64,000 nt of DNA. Source: Candidimonas nitroreducens (GTDB taxonomy: Bacteria > Pseudomonadota > Gammaproteobacteria > Burkholderiales > Burkholderiaceae_B). Positions 34,072-43,180 of the stretch are shown piece by piece. Below the pieces are notes generated by a model that saw only the letters and a list, made by a program, of their open reading frames with translations, ran no database searches and was not told where the DNA came from. Where the stretch lies: positions 248,001 through 312,000 of the forward strand of contig NZ_NJIH01000009.1 of NCBI RefSeq assembly GCF_002209565.1, read 5' to 3'. A program made the translations under genes and the position numbers. The stretch's first letter is position 1. The number at the start of each line of letters is the position of its first letter.

Positions 34072-35404
34072 CGCGGGCACGGGCGGCAACAAGGCCGCGC
34101 GCCGCGGCAGCCGCGGCAAGACACGCCGCACGGTGCGCATCGCAGGGGTGGTGATCGTGGTGCTGCTGATCGGCGCCGCGGCGCTGCTGGCGGGGGCCTT
34201 CGATCCTTCGTACCCGGCCTCGGACGTGGATCGCAACCCGGCGGACGCGCAGCTTGTAGCTCGCGGCAAGTACCTGGCGGCCGCGGCCGACTGCGCCGCC
34301 TGCCATACCGCTCGGGGCGGGGCGCCCTACGCGGGCGGCGATGCGCTGGCCACGCCCTTCGGTACCATCCACGGATCGAACATTACGCCCGACAAGCGCT
34401 ACGGCATAGGCAAGTGGAGTTCCGCCGATTTCTATCGGGCGCTGCACGATGGCCTGGGGCCCGATCATCCGCTGTATCCGGCCATGCCCTATACCTCGTA
34501 CCGGGGCATAACCCGCGCCGACAGCGACGCCATCTATGCCTATCTGCATAGCCTCAAGCCCGTGGCGCAGCCCGACAAGGGCAATGACTTCGCCTTTCCC
34601 TTCAACCTGCGCCTGCTGATGCGCGGCTGGAATCTGCTGTTCCTGAAGAATACGCTGCCCGATGTCTCGGCCGGCAGCTCGCAGCAGTGGACGCGCGGAC
34701 GCTACCTGAGCAACGCGCTCGGGCATTGCACCGAATGCCACACGCCGCGCGGCGCGCTGGGCCAGCTGCAACTGGGCAGCACGCTGGGCGGCGGCGCGCT
34801 GGGGCGCCTGCACGCGCCCGACATCACGCCCGCCGGCCTGGCCGCGCGCGGCTGGACGCCGCAAGACCTGCAGACCTTCCTGGCCCGCGGCTATGCGCCG
34901 CAGGGTTCGGTGTACGGCGAGATGTACGAAGCCTTCCACCACAGCCTGCGCTTCCTGAATTCGGCCGACAACCAGGCCATGGTGGCGTACCTGCTGGGCG
35001 ACGCGCCGCCGGCGCCCCAGCCCCTGGCGCCGCCCCCCGCGGCCGGCGGCGAGCAGGGCCAGAGCGTCATGGCGGGCAGGCAGCATTATCTGGCGCTGTG
35101 CGCCGGCTGCCACGCGGTCGATGGCGCCGGCAAGCCCGACGTGGCGGTAGCCATGCAGGGCAACACCACCGTGCGCAACGCCGACCCGCACAACCTGCTG
35201 GTGGTGATGCTGGACGGCCTGGACGCGCAGTCCTTCACGGGCCATGACGCGATGCAGTCCATGCCGGGCTTCGCCAGCAGGCTGGACGACGCCGGCCTGG
35301 CCGATCTGGCCAATTACCTGCGCCTGACCTGGGGCGGCCAGAAGGCCGATATCCAGGCCGCCGACGTGCGGGCGCTGCGCGGCAAGGGGTCGGTGCAGCC
35401 ATGA
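34061..35404 (+). CDS. Triheme membrane-anchored cytochrome c
   Basis: A 447-residue protein with an N-terminal membrane anchor (about residues 26-46) and three CXXCH heme sites: CAACH (78-82), CTECH (223-227) and CAGCH (347-351), one per class-I cytochrome domain. This triheme form is typical of the cytochrome subunit of alcohol/gluconate dehydrogenases and of the c-type partners of IorAB-like molybdenum hydroxylases. It overlaps the 2Fe-2S subunit gene by 11 bases and should carry electrons from that enzyme to the quinone pool or a terminal oxidase. Confidence 0.92.
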   Translation: MANNAGTGGNKAARRGSRGKTRRTVRIAGVVIVVLLIGAAALLAGAFDPSYPASDVDRNPADAQLVARGKYLAAAADCAACHTARGGAPYAGGDALATPFGTIHGSNITPDKRYGIGKWSSADFYRALHDGLGPDHPLYPAMPYTSYRGITRADSDAIYAYLHSLKPVAQPDKGNDFAFPFNLRLLMRGWNLLFLKNTLPDVSAGSSQQWTRGRYLSNALGHCTECHTPRGALGQLQLGSTLGGGALGRLHAPDITPAGLAARGWTPQDLQTFLARGYAPQGSVYGEMYEAFHHSLRFLNSADNQAMVAYLLGDAPPAPQPLAPPPAAGGEQGQSVMAGRQHYLALCAGCHAVDGAGKPDVAVAMQGNTTVRNADPHNLLVVMLDGLDAQSFTGHDAMQSMPGFASRLDDAGLADLANYLRLTWGGQKADIQAADVRALRGKGSVQP

Positions 35405-35435
35405 GCCGCGCCGGCAACAAAGGGCGGCTGCGGCC

Positions 35436-36083
35436 ATGAGCACCGCCGAACGCCAAGCACCCGGCCGGCCGCAGGCCGAGCGGCAATCCGCTACCGCACC
35501 GGCAGGTGCCGCGGCGATCGTGCTGGCGGCCGGCCGCGCGCGGCGCTATGGGCGCGACAAGCGGCTCGAGCCGGTCGGCGCCATGCCCATGTTCCTGCAT
35601 GCGGCATTGCTGCTGCAGCATGTTGCCGACACACTGGTGGTGCTGGGCCCTGAAGACGAGTCGCAGGCGCGGCTGCTGGCCGAGCATGGCGTGGATTCCG
35701 TTCATTGCCCGCAGGCCGCGCAGGGCATGGGGCACAGCCTGGCCTGCGGGGTGGCACAGCGCCGCGAGGCCGCGGGCTGGTTCGTGATGCCGGCGGACAT
35801 GCCTTTCATACGGCCTGCAACGCTGGACGCGCTGGCCCGCGCTGCCGCCGAACATGAGCTGGCGGCCCCGGCCTACCAGGGTCGGCGCGGCCATCCGGTC
35901 TGGTTCGCGCGGCGCTATCTGCCGCAGCTGCTCGCACTGAGCGGCGACCGCGGCGCGCGCGCCATACTGGAGGCCGGCGAGCCTTTCTTGCTGCCCGTGG
36001 ACGACCCCGGCTGCGTCTGGGACGTGGATCGGCCTGAAGACCTGGAGCGGATGTTGCGTGCTGCGGGCGTGCAGAACCAATAG
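35436..36083 (+). CDS. mocA: MocA-family molybdenum cofactor nucleotidyltransferase
   Basis: A 215-residue cytosolic enzyme with the nucleotide-binding start AAIVLAAGRARRYGRDKRL, PADMPFIRP (metal-binding Asp) and the GRRGHPVWFARRYLPQL block of MocA/MobA-like transferases. MocA makes the cytosine dinucleotide form of the cofactor used by xanthine-oxidase-family enzymes. Its place directly after the molybdenum hydroxylase and cytochrome genes supports this function. An N-terminal 24-residue Ala/Gln/Arg-rich extension precedes the fold. Confidence 0.88.
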   Translation: MSTAERQAPGRPQAERQSATAPAGAAAIVLAAGRARRYGRDKRLEPVGAMPMFLHAALLLQHVADTLVVLGPEDESQARLLAEHGVDSVHCPQAAQGMGHSLACGVAQRREAAGWFVMPADMPFIRPATLDALARAAAEHELAAPAYQGRRGHPVWFARRYLPQLLALSGDRGARAILEAGEPFLLPVDDPGCVWDVDRPEDLERMLRAAGVQNQ

Positions 36084-36177
36084 ACCCGATGGGCTGATCG
36101 AGACATAGATTAATGTGAAAGAAGCCTCTTTCGTCCTCGGGGGTGGCCGCAACTGCCATTCTCGTTAGGGCCCGCGC

Positions 36178-37506
36178 TTATTCCCCGGCCTGGGCCGCCG
36201 TGGTTGCGCTGTGGTCTGGCCGTGTGCGCGTCAGCGCCGCCAGCACGAAGGTCAGAACCAGGGTGGGCAGGGCCGAGCCCAGTTGCGGCGCGCGCAGGGC
36301 CAGCACCTGGTAGCAGATGATGCCCGCCACCCACAGCGCCGCCGCGCCGGCGTCGATATTGCGCCGTGGGGCGGCCCAGGATTGCCGGCCCCAGCCCAGG
36401 CGCCCCAGGATCACGCCGTACAGCGGTACGAATACCGAACTCAGCGTCAATAGAAAGGGTTCGAGGCTGTGCATGGGCAGCACCAGCGCCAGCAGGGTGC
36501 CGCCGACCGACAGCAGCATGGCCCAGCGCCGCACCGGCCACGCCGGCTTCAGGCTGTGCGCCGACACCGCGCCCGAATACAGGTCGCCATAGGCATTGTC
36601 GAGTTCGTCTATGAGTATCAGGCCCAGCGCCACCAGCCCGCCCTGAGCCAGCAGCAGCGCGCCGACCAGATCCGCACCGGGCGCCGAGACACTGGCCACC
36701 AGCACGCCCAGACCGTAGCACCAGACATTGGCCACGGTGTAGCCGATCCAGGTGCCGCCCAGCGCCGCGCCTGGCCCGCGGCCGTAGCGCGCATAGTCGG
36801 CCACCAGCGGCAGCCAGGACACCGGCATGGCGATCACCAGATCCAGGGCCGCGAACAGGCCCATGCTGCCGTCGCCGCCGCGCTGCCACAGTGCCTGCAG
36901 GCCCGTGGCCTGCAGCCGGCCGGCGAACTGCCAGCTCAGCCATAGCAGCGACAGGATCACCAATGGCAGGCCGAGCCGGCTGACATAGCGCCGCACCAGC
37001 GTGATCATCGAACCGGCCAGCAGAGCGGTGAGCACTGCCCCCCAGAACACCGTGTAGAGCACGGCCGCCCACGGGCCGTCGAGCACCGCGCCGAAGGCCT
37101 GCCGCGCTATGGCCAGCGTGCCTTCGCGCATGATGACGATCTCGAAGGTGGTCCAGCCCAGCAACTGCACGATGTTCATGAACACCGGCAGCCGCGCGAA
37201 ATGCCGGCCGTAGGTCAGGTGCATGAGGCCGGCGCTGGACAGGCCGCTGGCGCAGCCCAGCCTGGCGACCCAGGCGAGCAGCCCCGAGCCGATCACGGAG
37301 CCCGCCACTACCGCCAGCAGCGCCTGCGGCGTGCCCACCGAGGGCGCCAGATAGGCGCCCACCTGCATCACCAGCAGTCCCACGCCCAGGCTGAACCACA
37401 GTGAGGCATGGGCGCTCCAGCCGAATGCGCGGTCCTGCGCGGGCATGGGAGTTAGGGCTTCGTTGCGCGGGCCGGAGCTGGGGAGTTCAATGGAAGAGGT
37501 GGACAT
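36178..37506 (-). CDS. NCS1-family nucleobase/hydroxymethylpyrimidine permease, CytX-like
   Basis: A 442-residue inner-membrane transporter with about 12 segments. The ATG at 37506 is preferred; the frame extends to 37650 but that part is Thr/Pro-rich and not family-like. The sequences WSAHASLWFSLGVGLLVMQVGAYL and ALDLVIAMPVSWLPLVADYARYGR are typical of the NCS1 branch annotated as hydroxymethylpyrimidine transporter CytX. No thi-box riboswitch was found upstream, so a thiamine role is not supported. Convergence with the molybdenum hydroxylase operon allows a role in importing an N-heterocyclic substrate (inference). Confidence 0.82.
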   Translation of the reverse strand: MSTSSIELPSSGPRNEALTPMPAQDRAFGWSAHASLWFSLGVGLLVMQVGAYLAPSVGTPQALLAVVAGSVIGSGLLAWVARLGCASGLSSAGLMHLTYGRHFARLPVFMNIVQLLGWTTFEIVIMREGTLAIARQAFGAVLDGPWAAVLYTVFWGAVLTALLAGSMITLVRRYVSRLGLPLVILSLLWLSWQFAGRLQATGLQALWQRGGDGSMGLFAALDLVIAMPVSWLPLVADYARYGRGPGAALGGTWIGYTVANVWCYGLGVLVASVSAPGADLVGALLLAQGGLVALGLILIDELDNAYGDLYSGAVSAHSLKPAWPVRRWAMLLSVGGTLLALVLPMHSLEPFLLTLSSVFVPLYGVILGRLGWGRQSWAAPRRNIDAGAAALWVAGIICYQVLALRAPQLGSALPTLVLTFVLAALTRTRPDHSATTAAQAGE

Positions 37507-37775
37507 GGCGCCGATCGGTGATGGAGGCGGTTCGGGCTGTGCACCCGTGGTTCGAGGCTGTGCGTGCGTGGGAATTGTAGTGCACGTGCAGTGCGGGCGC
37601 TGAGTTGAGCAGGGCCGCGTGGGAGCCGCGGCCGCATGCGCATGAGTCAAGGATTCCGCGGCAGGCGGATCGATGCCGACTATACCCGTACGGTATTAAA
37701 GCCTGACCTATAAAGTCTTGGAAACGGGACAAGGTGGCACCTCGTAATGCGCAGGCCTTAGCCAGGAGACATCAG

Positions 37776-37864
37776 ATGAATCGCCATATCCGCGCGTTGC
37801 CGCCAGCTACCCCAGCGACCCCGTCCATTGGGTGGTGCCTTGCACTCCTGGTGGCGCCGCGAGC
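37776..37864 (+). pseudogene. Fragment of a Bug-family binding-protein gene
   Basis: An AGGAGA ribosome site precedes the ATG at 37776. A few codons later, after a frame change and loss of most of the signal peptide, 37808-37864 reads YPSDPVHWVVPCTPGGAAS, which is the mature N-terminal Bug signature. The match then stops and the sequence continues into a catB 3' fragment in another frame. It is a broken remnant, too short for a function. Confidence 0.6.
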
Positions 37865-38009
37865 ACTTGTCGGTGGCCCGGCCGTTGGATGACAGCAACT
37901 TCCTCTTGACCGTGCCCGACGGGCCGGCCTGGGAGTTTCCCTGGATGAAGACCGCGTGTGCTTCTTCCGGCGCGACGGCCTGCACAGAATGATCAGTGTG
38001 CCCAAGTAG
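37865..38009 (+). pseudogene. catB: 3' remnant of muconate cycloisomerase gene (catB)
   Basis: One frame reads ARPLDDSNFLLTVPDGP, then a frameshift near 37925 leads into GLGVSLDEDRVCFFRRDG and on to a TAG stop at 38007-38009. VP-x-GPGLGV-x-LDED with FFRRD is the conserved C-terminal end of CatB. Everything upstream of about the last 60 codons is missing. It is followed 17 bases later by a catC remnant, keeping the usual catBC order. Confidence 0.75.
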
Positions 38010-38026
38010 TTCAACAGGAAATAGAC

Positions 38027-38225
38027 ATGTTGTTCCATATACGCGAGGCTGTGAGCATTCCCCCGTGATATGCACGCGGCACAGGCCGCCGAACTCGAGG
38101 CCAAGGAAAAACCCCTATTCGCAAGACCTGCAGCGCAGCGGCAAGTAGCGGCACATCTGGCGCCTGGCGGGCGAGTGCGTCCATTACAGCCTCTTCGATG
38201 GGGCCTCATGCGTCCTGGCCGAATG
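38027..38225 (+). pseudogene. catC: Muconolactone isomerase pseudogene (catC)
   Basis: The ATG at 38027 with an AGGA ribosome site starts MLFHIREAVSIPP. A frameshift near 38065, a second near 38117 and a nonsense TAG at 38146-38148 (in place of the conserved Trp of GKWRHLWR) break the gene. Reading through them gives DMHAAQAAELEAKEK, then QDLQRSGK, then RHIWRLAGECVHYSLFD, which is CatC. The 3' end is lost where the convergent ABC gene ends. The ortho-cleavage step is therefore not encoded here. Confidence 0.82.
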
Positions 38226-41051
38226 TTATCCGGCCGGGCCCCTAGGCATGCGCGCCGAGCCGCGTCCACGTTCTTCCAGGGTGCGCGCCAGCTTGGCGTC
38301 GAGGCGGCGATCCAGGGTGGCGGCAATCGCGCGCTCCATGGCCGACTGCTCGGCGCTACTGTGATCCAGGCTGGCGACGTCCTGCAGATCCTCGCGGCTG
38401 ATGGACAGCAGCAGGCACGGCAGCCGCGCCCGGCAGGTCGTGGGGTGTGGAACATCTTCGAGCAGCGCGAATTCGCCGAAGAAGTCGCCGATTTCCAGTA
38501 TCTCCATGACGCCGGCCGCGCCCGTGGAGGTGCGTACGCTGCTTTCCACTTCGCCGCGGGCAATGATGTAGAAGTTGCCGGCGCGGGAGCCTTCCTCGAT
38601 CAGCACGCTGCCGGCCTGCACCTCCACGACCCGCAGCCTGCCCTGTATGCGTTCCAGATCCTCGGCCGGCGTCGCGGCGAATAGCGGTATGCGGCGCAGG
38701 CCCTGCAGCGTGATGTCGGCGCCTTTGCCGGATTCGGCGATTTCGATCTGTGATTGCTTCTCCCACAGGTCGTGATAGGTGCCGCGGCGCTGCAGCAATT
38801 CATCGTGCGTGCCGGTCTCGGCCAGCCGGCCGTTGCGGAATACGCATATCAGATCCATGGCGGGGCAGGAGGCCAGCCGATGTGTGACCGACAGGACGGT
38901 GCGCCGGGCGCCGATGTGCGCCAGCGTCCGGCTGATGGCGACTTCGGCCTCGGCATCCAGCGAGGCTGTGGCTTCGTCGAGCAGCAGAATCTGGGGATCG
39001 CGCAGGATCGCCCTGGCAATGACGATGCGCTGGCGCTGTCCGCCTGAAAGCAGCCTGCCGCCTTCTCCCACTTCGGTGTCGTAGCCCTGCGGCAAGGATA
39101 GGATGAAGTCGTGGATTTCGGCGGTGCGCGCCGCCTGTTCGACCTCGGTATCGCCGGCGCTGAGCCTGCCCAGGCGGATGTTGTAGCGGATCGATCCGTC
39201 GAACAATGTGTTGTCCTGGTTCACCATGGCGATGGCCGATTTCAGGGCACGGGAGTCGAGGTCGCGGATGTCGATGCCGTCGAATGCGATGCCGCCCGAG
39301 ATGGCGTCGTAGGTGCGCGACATCAGGTTCAGGACGGTGCTCTTGCCCGAGCCCGAGGGCCCCACCAGCGCGATCCGCCGGGGCAGGGGAGTTTCCAGGC
39401 TTACCCCGTCGAGGTCGAGCCGGTCGCCGGCATAGCTGAACGAGACGTCGCTGAGGCTGACCCGGGATATGGGCTCGCCCACCGGTTTGGGCAGCGCGGG
39501 CGCGTCTGTGCTCGAGTCTATCGGGCCTTGCAGCAGCGATTCGATGCGCTGCCAGCAGCTCAGCGCGTGGATCAGGCCGGACAATTGTTCGGCGATGCCG
39601 TTGGCGGCGGAGCCCAGTTCCAGCAGCAGTCCTATGTAGGCGACCACCACGCCACTGGAGACCGTACCGTGCAGCGCCAGCATGGCGCCCAGCGCGATCA
39701 CGGCCATTTGCGCGCCGCTCAGGGCGAAGCCTGTCATCCGGCCCGTGAGTTCGCCCAGCAGGTGATGGCGGCGCGCTGCGGTACGCAGCGCCTGCAGATG
39801 CGTCCGGTGCTGTTCGCGCCGATGTCCGCTGATATCCAGCGCGCGGATCACCGGCAGCATCTGTATGGTTTCCTTGATGAACGCGGTGAGCCTGCTCTCG
39901 GTGGACTTGCGCGCATGCGTTGCGAGCACCGCATATTGCGTCAGGCGGCGCGGCGCCCACATCGAGGCGCCGAACAGCAGCACCGTGGCCAGCGCCATGT
40001 GCCAGTCGAGCGCGACGGCCGCAGCCAGTGCGCCCAGCGCCATCACCAGTTTCAGCGCCATGGACGGGATGATGCTGATCGTTGCGCTCTCGATGGCATG
40101 CATGTCGGAGGTCAGCCGCGACACCAGCGTAGTGCTCTTGTAGCGGCCCAGGTGCCTGAAGGACAGCGCGAGCAGGCGGTCGAAGGCGCGCTCGCGCACG
40201 TCGTTCAGCGCCCGGGGGCCGAGCGTCGAGACGCCGAGGTCGACCGCGATGCCGGCGCAGGCCGATACCAGGAAGCCACCCGCCAGCAGGGCTAGCGTCT
40301 GTTCCACGACGTCGGTGCGGTGCGGCGTGATGCCGTGGTCGAACAGGCGGTGCAGCCAGATCGGCATCAGCATCGCATAGAAGGCCTGTATCAGCAGGCC
40401 ACCGGCCAGCAGCAGGCAGAGCGCCCAGTAAGGGCGCAGCATGGCCAGGATCCAGCGCCCGAAGGCCCGCATGCCGTGAGACAGGGAGTCGCGCGGCAGC
40501 GAATGCGCCCATTGCAGTTCCAGCATGGCGGCAGGGTGTCCGGTAGCCATACGGCTCGCGGCGTCCAGCGGCAGGCCGGCAGCCAGCTCGCGCGCCAGGC
40601 CGAGCAGCCGTGCCGGGCCGTACCGGTTCAGCATGAATCCGATGAAGTCGCCGGCGCGCATGGCATCCCCGGTCTCGCCCATGCCCGCCGACAGGCGCTG
40701 GTTCAGCCCTTCCAGGCCGTAGGCCTCGCTGCGCCCGATGCGAGCGGCCTCGCCGCCACGCCGCGCCAGCAGGTGTTGCAGCAGGCCGTGGGCCACTAGG
40801 CCATTGTCGCCGGAACAGCCCGCAAGCCGGGCGAGCACGTCCTGCACGACGGCCAGTTGCCGGTCGCCGTGCGCGGGCGTATCAGTGTGCCGCGCCGGGA
40901 AGAGGGCGTTCGCGCAGCCGCTTTCGGGAATCGCGGCAACGTTGTCCCTTGTTTCCAGGGCTTGCCGCGCGGCAAGCTCCAGCCATGCCAGATCCGGCGC
41001 GGCCCGCTTGCCGCGCGGCCATGCCCGGGCTCGCCGTTTTGAATTTTCCAT
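38226..41051 (-). CDS. ABC transporter fused to a C-terminal cyclic-nucleotide-binding domain
   Basis: A 941-residue protein from the ATG at 41051 (no strong ribosome site; a start 31 codons upstream is possible). Residues 1-190 form an Arg/Ala/Leu-rich cytoplasmic domain that I do not recognise. A six-segment exporter membrane domain (about 195-515) and an ABC ATPase follow, with Walker A GPSGSGKST (near 565), signature LLSGGQRQR (near 668) and Walker B ILLLDEATASLD. The final part (about 785-895: LFAATPAEDLERIQGRL, GSVLIEEGSRAGNFYIIARGEVE, GDFFGEFALLED) is a cNMP-binding fold. The FGEFALLED segment resembles the phosphate-binding cassette but the usual Arg-Ala pair is changed. The substrate is unknown. 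It is convergent with the cat relics. Confidence 0.88.
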   Translation of the reverse strand: MENSKRRARAWPRGKRAAPDLAWLELAARQALETRDNVAAIPESGCANALFPARHTDTPAHGDRQLAVVQDVLARLAGCSGDNGLVAHGLLQHLLARRGGEAARIGRSEAYGLEGLNQRLSAGMGETGDAMRAGDFIGFMLNRYGPARLLGLARELAAGLPLDAASRMATGHPAAMLELQWAHSLPRDSLSHGMRAFGRWILAMLRPYWALCLLLAGGLLIQAFYAMLMPIWLHRLFDHGITPHRTDVVEQTLALLAGGFLVSACAGIAVDLGVSTLGPRALNDVRERAFDRLLALSFRHLGRYKSTTLVSRLTSDMHAIESATISIIPSMALKLVMALGALAAAVALDWHMALATVLLFGASMWAPRRLTQYAVLATHARKSTESRLTAFIKETIQMLPVIRALDISGHRREQHRTHLQALRTAARRHHLLGELTGRMTGFALSGAQMAVIALGAMLALHGTVSSGVVVAYIGLLLELGSAANGIAEQLSGLIHALSCWQRIESLLQGPIDSSTDAPALPKPVGEPISRVSLSDVSFSYAGDRLDLDGVSLETPLPRRIALVGPSGSGKSTVLNLMSRTYDAISGGIAFDGIDIRDLDSRALKSAIAMVNQDNTLFDGSIRYNIRLGRLSAGDTEVEQAARTAEIHDFILSLPQGYDTEVGEGGRLLSGGQRQRIVIARAILRDPQILLLDEATASLDAEAEVAISRTLAHIGARRTVLSVTHRLASCPAMDLICVFRNGRLAETGTHDELLQRRGTYHDLWEKQSQIEIAESGKGADITLQGLRRIPLFAATPAEDLERIQGRLRVVEVQAGSVLIEEGSRAGNFYIIARGEVESSVRTSTGAAGVMEILEIGDFFGEFALLEDVPHPTTCRARLPCLLLSISREDLQDVASLDHSSAEQSAMERAIAATLDRRLDAKLARTLEERGRGSARMPRGPAG

Positions 41052-41337
41052 CAGGGATCTATGTCCAAGGTTCGTCGGTCTGCGCCTTCGCGCGCGGGAC
41101 GACGCGTCGTCCGGGTGGCCTACGGCGGCGCCTTGTGCCGGCGGCATTGCTGCGGGGTAGTGTGTCTTGCCGGGCGTCCAGGCCCGTCAGCTCGCGGGAT
41201 TATGGGTGGCAATTGTTGCAGTGGCTTTACAGTAGTATCGTGGTCAATTGACAGACATCAGACGTCTTGATTAAATGGGCGCCGGCCGAGCTTGGTGCCG
41301 TAATCCGGCCCAAACCGCATTCCATTCGGGAGTACTC

Positions 41338-42900
41338 ATGGACAGGCAAGGCGGCGACGCGCCGCTCTATATACGCATACATCCGCGGGACAATGTGGCG
41401 ATCGTGGTCAACGACGGCGGCCTGCCGGCCGGCGCGGTTTTTGCCGACGGCCTGGCGCTGGTCGAGGGCGTGCCGCAGGGGCACAAGCTTGCCCTGGAAG
41501 ACTTGGCCGAAGGCGCGCCGGTGCTGCGCTACGGCACGGTGATCGGCTACGCGCTGCAGGCCGTGCCGCGCGGCGGCTGGGTCAGCGAGGCGCGCTTGCG
41601 CATGCCGGATTCGCCGGCGCTGGATGACTTGCCCATGGCCACGCGGCAGGTGCCGCCGGCCGAGCCGCTGCAGGGCTATACCTTCATGGGCTATCGCAAT
41701 CCCGACGGCTCGGTGGGTACGCGCAACATCCTGGCCATCAGCACTACGGTGCAGTGCGTAGCCGGGGTGGTGGAACATGCCGTGGCGCGCATCCGCCAGG
41801 AATTGCTGCCGCTGTATCCGCACGTCGACGACGTGGTGGCGCTGGAGCACGCCTATGGCTGCGGCGTGGCCATCGACGCGCCCGGCGCGCAGGTGCCGAT
41901 ACGCACGCTGCGCAACATCAGCCGCAATCCGAACTTCGGCGGCCAAGTGCTGCTGGTGAGCCTGGGCTGCGAGAAGCTGCAGCCGGCGCGCCTGTTCCCG
42001 GCGCAGGCCGAGGCACTGGCAAGCGGCGGGCAGGGCGCGCGTGGCCTGGTGCGGCTGCAGGACGACGAGCACGTGGGCTTCCAGTCCATGGTGGACTCGA
42101 TCATGCAGTCGGCGCGCGTGCGGCTGGTCGAGCTGGATCGGCGCCGCCGCGTAAGCTGCCCGGCCTCGGAACTGGTAGTCGGGGTGCAGTGCGGCGGCAG
42201 CGACGCTTTTTCCGGCATTACCGCCAACCCCGCGGTGGGCCATGCCAGCGACCTGCTGGTGCGGGCCGGCGCTACGGTCATGTTCTCCGAAATCACCGAG
42301 GTGCGCGACGGCATCGGCCAGCTCACCGCCCGGGCCGCCACGCCCGAGGTGGCGCAGGCGCTGGTGCGCGAGATGGATGCATACGACCAGTACCTGAAGC
42401 GCGGCGGCGCCGACCGCAGCGCCAATACCTCGCCCGGCAACAAGAAGGGCGGTCTGTCGAATATTGTCGAGAAGGCCATGGGCTCGATCGTCAAGTCGGG
42501 CTCCAGCCCCATCGTCGACGTGCTGGCCCCGGGCGAAAAGCTGCGCCGCAAGGGGCTGGTGTACGCGGCTACGCCGGCCAGCGATTTCATCTGCGGCACG
42601 CTGCAGCTGGCCGCCGGCATGAATGTGCATGTGTTCACCACGGGCCGCGGCACGCCGTACGGCCTGGCCGCGGTGCCGGTGGTCAAAGTCGCCACGCGCG
42701 ACGACCTGGCGCGCCGCTGGCACGACCTGATGGACATCAATGCCGGCGGTATTGCCAGCGGCCGCGCCAGCATCGAGGACGTGGGCTGGGAGCTGTTCCG
42801 CTACATCCTGGAAGTGGCCAGCGGCCGCAAGAAGACCTGGGCCGAGCAATGGAAGCTGCACAACTCGCTGGCGCTGTTCAATCCGGCGCCAGTTACCTGA
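41338..42900 (+). CDS. garD: Galactarate dehydratase (UxaA/GarD family)
   Basis: A 520-residue enzyme; the ATG at 41338 follows GGGAG at six bases. The N-terminal SAF-like domain (residues 10-90, with [19 protein letters not shown]) and the C-terminal dehydratase part ([70 protein letters not shown]) match GarD/altronate dehydratases at full length. It converts galactarate to 5-dehydro-4-deoxyglucarate in the cytosol. The neighbouring kdgD gene encodes the next enzyme, which supports galactarate over altronate. Confidence 0.88.
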   Translation: MDRQGGDAPLYIRIHPRDNVAIVVNDGGLPAGAVFADGLALVEGVPQGHKLALEDLAEGAPVLRYGTVIGYALQAVPRGGWVSEARLRMPDSPALDDLPMATRQVPPAEPLQGYTFMGYRNPDGSVGTRNILAISTTVQCVAGVVEHAVARIRQELLPLYPHVDDVVALEHAYGCGVAIDAPGAQVPIRTLRNISRNPNFGGQVLLVSLGCEKLQPARLFPAQAEALASGGQGARGLVRLQDDEHVGFQSMVDSIMQSARVRLVELDRRRRVSCPASELVVGVQCGGSDAFSGITANPAVGHASDLLVRAGATVMFSEITEVRDGIGQLTARAATPEVAQALVREMDAYDQYLKRGGADRSANTSPGNKKGGLSNIVEKAMGSIVKSGSSPIVDVLAPGEKLRRKGLVYAATPASDFICGTLQLAAGMNVHVFTTGRGTPYGLAAVPVVKVATRDDLARRWHDLMDINAGGIASGRASIEDVGWELFRYILEVASGRKKTWAEQWKLHNSLALFNPAPVT

Positions 42901-42948
42901 TGTGGGCGTGGCCCGATGGCCTCATATATATAGAGTCCTTGTCCGAGG

Positions 42949-43117
42949 CTCATAGCCGACGCTTATGTCCAAGACTCATATCCAAGACTCATGTTCAGGG
43001 CTCATGTCCAAGACTCATGTTCAAGGCCCATATTCAAGGCTCATGCCCAGGGCGAATGTTCAACGTTCGTTTCGGGGGTTCATGCCCGGATTCGTCTCCA
43101 GGTTTCACGCCCCGGAG
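42949..43117. repeat. 13-bp minisatellite, nine clear copies plus degenerate ones
   Basis: Nine consecutive 13-base units run from 42949 to 43065, pattern CTCATGTCCAAGA with variation mostly at the third, sixth to eighth and last positions. About four more diverged units continue to 43117. There are no spacers, so it is not CRISPR. It fills the gap between garD and the FadR-type regulator. Confidence 0.92.
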
Positions 43118-43180
43118 CAGGGTATATGAGGATGGGGAAGGAAAATTGCGCTGGCTATAATCGGACGCGCTGGCTCGGAT

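Noticed and set aside
37507-37775. Possible thi-box (TPP) riboswitch before the CytX-like permease
   Set aside because: The conserved CTGAGA and second thi-box elements are not found on the minus strand in this gap.
41227-42861. A 544-codon minus-strand frame opposite garD
   Set aside because: The composition is a GC-rich shadow and garD on the other strand is full length with all motifs.
42949-43117. Possible CRISPR array
   Set aside because: Units are 13 bases, directly adjacent without spacers and degenerate.
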